Shown piece by piece: positions 21,860-24,404 of a stretch of 24,404 bases of DNA (positions within the stretch are counted from its first letter, which is position 1; every line of letters starts with the position of its first letter). Both the position numbers and the translations under genes were made by a program. The stretch comes from Caryophanales bacterium UBA4694. GTDB taxonomy: Bacteria > Bacillota_I > Bacilli_A > RFN20 > CAG-288. The notes under the pieces are model-generated. The model saw nothing but the letters and a program-made list of their open reading frames with translations. It did not search any database and had not been told where the DNA came from. The DNA lies in NCBI GenBank assembly GCA_002404835.1, contig DHKM01000047.1:26027-50430 (forward strand), written 5' to 3'.

Positions 21860-23441
21860 ATCCCTATACGACCAGTTCAAGAACACGGAAGAAAAATACC
21901 CGGAAAACCTCGCCCTACGCTTCGAAAGGAAAACCTATACCTACCGAAAACTCAAAAAACAAATCAGAGACTGCGCAAGAAGACTTACCTCTCTTGGCAT
22001 AAAGAAAGGAGACGTCGTCTCCGTCTCGCTGCCCAACTGTCCGATTTCCGTCCACCTTTTCTATGCCATCTCCATGCTTGGTGCCATATCCTATAACATC
22101 CACCCTCTTACCAAAGCAAGTCAGATATCCAAGATGATGAAGAAAGCAGAATCCAGAATCCTCGTTTCCTTATCCCTGAACAGCAAAGACCTCAACGACA
22201 ACCTGGACAAGGAGATCACCTGTATCATCGTAAACCCCTATTACCGGGAAAACATCGTCAAATATCTCGTCGTAAGAAAAAGAAGCAAAGAAAAAGGAAG
22301 ACTAATTCCCTACGAATCCATAAAGAAGGCAAAAGAAGTCCAGATCAGCCATCCAGACGAGAATGACGACAGCGTCTATCTCAACACCGGAGGGACAAAC
22401 GGAGAACCCAAGGTCGTCCGCCTGTCCAACGAAAGCATCAACTACCTGGCCAGACAGGGCTATCCGCTCATCCAGGGAAAAGTAGAAGACATCAAGATAT
22501 TGACAGCCATCCCGCTCTTCCATGGGTTCGGGCTAGGAATGGGTGTCCATACCCCATTAAGTGCAGGAGCCTCGACACTGCTCATGCTCAAGTTCAACAC
22601 CAAAGAAGCCATAAGATACATCCAAAAAGGCCAGGCAACCGTACTTCTTGGCGTACCTGCCCTTTATAACGCTCTCCTCTCCAGGAAGAAATTCTATGGT
22701 CCTTTCCTGAAGAAGCAGATCATCGCCTATATCGGAGGAGACAACGTTCCCAAATCGCTGTTGGAAAAGTGGAACAAGACCATGGAAAAATACGGTTCCA
22801 AAGCAAGGCTATACGAAGGATACGGACTGACGGAAACGGTAACCTGCTGTTGTGTCAACACCAGGTTCAACAGAAGCCGCGAAAACTCGATCGGACATCC
22901 ACTCAAAGGAATCGATGTCCTGATCCGGGACCCTATGACAAACCAGATCAAAGGGCCCGATCAGGATGGGGAAATCATGATCGCAGGTCCGACTCTGATG
23001 AACGGTTATCTGAACCAAAGCGGAAACGAAGACGAGGTCTTCGTGACCATAGACGGAAGAAAATATCTTTCCACCAAAGACTGGGGATACAAAGACGAGG
23101 ACGGATACCTCTATTTCCGTCAGAGAATGAGAAGAATCGTCAAGATCAACGGAGAAAGCCTCTGTCCGAAGGATGTCGAGGACATCGTTCTGGAAGACAA
23201 GAACGTCTATGAAGCCTACTGCTATGGGGTAAAGGATCAAAAAAGAGGGCACTGCTTCCGCCTTGCCGTATCCAGAAACAGCCAATTCGAGCTGGAAGAG
23301 GAAAAACTCAGGGAAGAACTCTTCTCCATCATCCGGAAAAAACTTCCGCCCTCCTATCTTCCGGATCAAATCGATATCTATGAAAAGCTACCTCACACAG
23401 CAGTTGGAAAAATCGACACGACAAAATTCAAGGAATCCTGA
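21852..23441 (+). CDS. Acyl-CoA-synthetase-like adenylate-forming ligase
   Basis: 529 residues of the ANL superfamily. The P-loop (A3) is a variant, NTGGTNGEPK at 178-187, where most relatives have TSGTTGxPK. The A5 motif YGLTE is at 324-328. The hinge-region motif WGYKDEDGYLYFRQRMRR and the final catalytic Lys in TAVGKID are present. It activates a carboxylic acid as an AMP ester and passes it to CoA or another thiol. There is no carrier-protein domain. The start at 21852 overlaps the ECF gene by 8 nt and has GGAG just upstream. This pairing suggests that the imported compound, or a fatty acid linked to its use, is activated, but the link is inference. Confidence 0.88.
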   Translation: MSESLYDQFKNTEEKYPENLALRFERKTYTYRKLKKQIRDCARRLTSLGIKKGDVVSVSLPNCPISVHLFYAISMLGAISYNIHPLTKASQISKMMKKAESRILVSLSLNSKDLNDNLDKEITCIIVNPYYRENIVKYLVVRKRSKEKGRLIPYESIKKAKEVQISHPDENDDSVYLNTGGTNGEPKVVRLSNESINYLARQGYPLIQGKVEDIKILTAIPLFHGFGLGMGVHTPLSAGASTLLMLKFNTKEAIRYIQKGQATVLLGVPALYNALLSRKKFYGPFLKKQIIAYIGGDNVPKSLLEKWNKTMEKYGSKARLYEGYGLTETVTCCCVNTRFNRSRENSIGHPLKGIDVLIRDPMTNQIKGPDQDGEIMIAGPTLMNGYLNQSGNEDEVFVTIDGRKYLSTKDWGYKDEDGYLYFRQRMRRIVKINGESLCPKDVEDIVLEDKNVYEAYCYGVKDQKRGHCFRLAVSRNSQFELEEEKLREELFSIIRKKLPPSYLPDQIDIYEKLPHTAVGKIDTTKFKES

Positions 23442-23444
23442 TTG

Positions 23445-23471
23445 AAAAGACATCCGCGCGATGTCTTTTTT
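23445..23471 (+). terminator. Terminator of the ECF/ligase operon
   Basis: AAAAGACATC (23445-23454), a CGCGC loop, GATGTCTTTT (23460-23469) and further Ts. It starts four bases after the ligase stop codon. Confidence 0.9.
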
Positions 23472-23477
23472 AGGAAC

Positions 23478-23526
23478 AAAAAAACAGTTTCCGCTACCGG
23501 TCAATCAGACCAGATAGAAGAAACTG
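23478..23526 (-). terminator. Terminator of the diacylglycerol-kinase-family gene
   Basis: CAGTTTC (23485-23491) pairs with GAAACTG (23520-23526), and an inner GGTC/GACC pair with flanking CTA/TAG extends the stem. On the minus strand it is followed by a run of Ts (the A-run at 23478-23484). Confidence 0.8.
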
Positions 23527-23542
23527 CCGATAAAATACAATA

Positions 23543-24394
23543 TCAGTCGATCCTTACGGTATAGCTTGTGACATCAGTGACGACTTCGCCGTCGATCTGA
23601 AGGCCGCATGGTTTATCGAAGCTGACCTCGATTTCCTTTCCGCTAAGGACAAAGACATGCTTCTTGTCCTTGACATGCTCGCCTTTGAAGATCTTCGGAA
23701 AGAGCATCAGGGTACCGAGTTTGCCACGTCCATGGATCGTAACAAAGGAAAGCAGTCTTTCCGCACGGTTCTGATTCGGTGCAATCATCATACCACCGCC
23801 ATAATAGCGGCCATACATGCTGGATGCCAGATAGACCTTGTCGAATTCATAGCTCTTCCCATCCACCTTGACAGAACAATGCCTTGGGACATAGGACTTG
23901 AGCAGAAGTGAAATCGTGATATTGGAATAATTGATATCCTTCTTTCCTTCCTTCTTCATCTCTTCGGCCTTGACACAGCATTCTCCGTCGATGCCATAGC
24001 CGATGCCGTTGATGAAACGGTATGTCTTGTCTTTCACGGTGATGGTCGGAAGATGAAGGAGCTTGTCATTGAGCGGAATCAGATGATCCTGATTCTCCTT
24101 GTCCTTCTGATCATTGAGGAAATCGTTTCCGGTTCCCGAAGGAAGAAGATAGAGTTCACATGGGAAAGAAGAAGGATCGAACGCATTGATGAAATGATTC
24201 AATGTTCCGTCTCCTCCGGCAAGGATGACCTTGTCCTCCCTTCGGAACTTCTTGACTTCTTCGTTCCAATCCAAATCCGTAGAAAGAAGCTGGATGTTCT
24301 CCTTCCATTTCTCCTCAAGAGCTTTCTTCTGAGGAAGAACATCCCTTTCCCCGTTGTTGTTGTCGGAAAAAGGATTGTAATAAAGATAGACCAT
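23543..24394 (-). CDS. Diacylglycerol/lipid kinase family protein
   Basis: 283 residues. The DAGK catalytic motif is AGGDGTLNHF (59-68), with the nucleotide loop LPSGTGNDFL (84-93). Later GIGYGIDGE is the second conserved glycine motif of the family. It transfers phosphate from ATP to diacylglycerol or a related lipid, feeding phospholipid recycling, and would associate with the inner face of the membrane. Length matches DgkB/YegS-type proteins. The ATG at 24394 has AGGTAAACAA as its only visible upstream sequence, since the window ends 10 bases further on, so the promoter is outside. The gene is convergent with the ligase operon. Confidence 0.92.
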   Translation of the reverse strand: MVYLYYNPFSDNNNGERDVLPQKKALEEKWKENIQLLSTDLDWNEEVKKFRREDKVILAGGDGTLNHFINAFDPSSFPCELYLLPSGTGNDFLNDQKDKENQDHLIPLNDKLLHLPTITVKDKTYRFINGIGYGIDGECCVKAEEMKKEGKKDINYSNITISLLLKSYVPRHCSVKVDGKSYEFDKVYLASSMYGRYYGGGMMIAPNQNRAERLLSFVTIHGRGKLGTLMLFPKIFKGEHVKDKKHVFVLSGKEIEVSFDKPCGLQIDGEVVTDVTSYTVRID

Positions 24395-24404
24395 TTGTTT
24401 ACCT

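Noticed and set aside
1..24404. CRISPR array, rRNA operon or intact insertion sequence
   Set aside because: No regularly spaced repeats, no rRNA sequence and no transposase were seen anywhere in the window.

Overview
The window reads as a chromosomal segment of a low-to-moderate GC Bacillota (Firmicutes). The signs are AGGAGG-type ribosome binding sites, sigma-A promoters, intrinsic terminators with U-tracts, a YerC/TrpR-like regulator, DegV, Hsp33, PepF, a GPH-type sugar symporter and an ECF-type vitamin transporter subunit. The overall style would suit a gut Erysipelotrichia/Bacilli relative, but that placement is inference.

Layout. (1) 1-441, minus: 5' part of a DUF1593/Sde182-type nucleoside-hydrolase-like gene that runs off the window. 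(2) 873-4771, plus: a five-gene operon of TetR regulator, flavin-reductase-like protein, NAD(P)-binding SDR/NmrA-like protein, DUF1295/steroid-5-alpha-reductase-like membrane protein and an unknown membrane protein. It has a perfect palindrome over its promoter and ends at a large terminator (4810-4871). (3) 5212-7734, plus: a compositionally distinct three-gene cassette of unknown proteins, two of which carry HEPN-type R-x(4-6)-H motifs. Next to it is a frameshifted, 5'-truncated tyrosine integrase (7787-8480, minus) and then a tRNA-Leu(CAA) gene (8532-8618, minus). I read this as a decayed genomic island beside a tRNA and a candidate undescribed defence or RNase cassette. (4) 8741-15341: housekeeping and metabolism, with hslO, pepF (minus), a HAD phosphatase, a GPH sugar symporter under a possible CcpA cre site, a GDPD phosphodiesterase and a DegV lipid-binding protein. 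(5) 15383-20305: a GH43 glycosidase (minus) divergent from an apparently leaderless HAD phosphatase, then yerC convergent with mutY, which is coupled to an ATP-grasp ligase. (6) 20589-24394: a lipoprotein, an ECF S-component overlapping an acyl-CoA-synthetase-like ligase, and a diacylglycerol-kinase-family gene (minus).

Recurring themes. At least three genes (tetR, the HAD gene at 16967, the ECF S-component at 21290) have a good -10 element so close to a well-fixed start codon that their mRNAs would have 0-11 nt leaders and no Shine-Dalgarno sequence. Most other genes have strong SD sites. Intrinsic terminators between convergent genes are bidirectional. No CRISPR array, rRNA or intact insertion sequence was seen.
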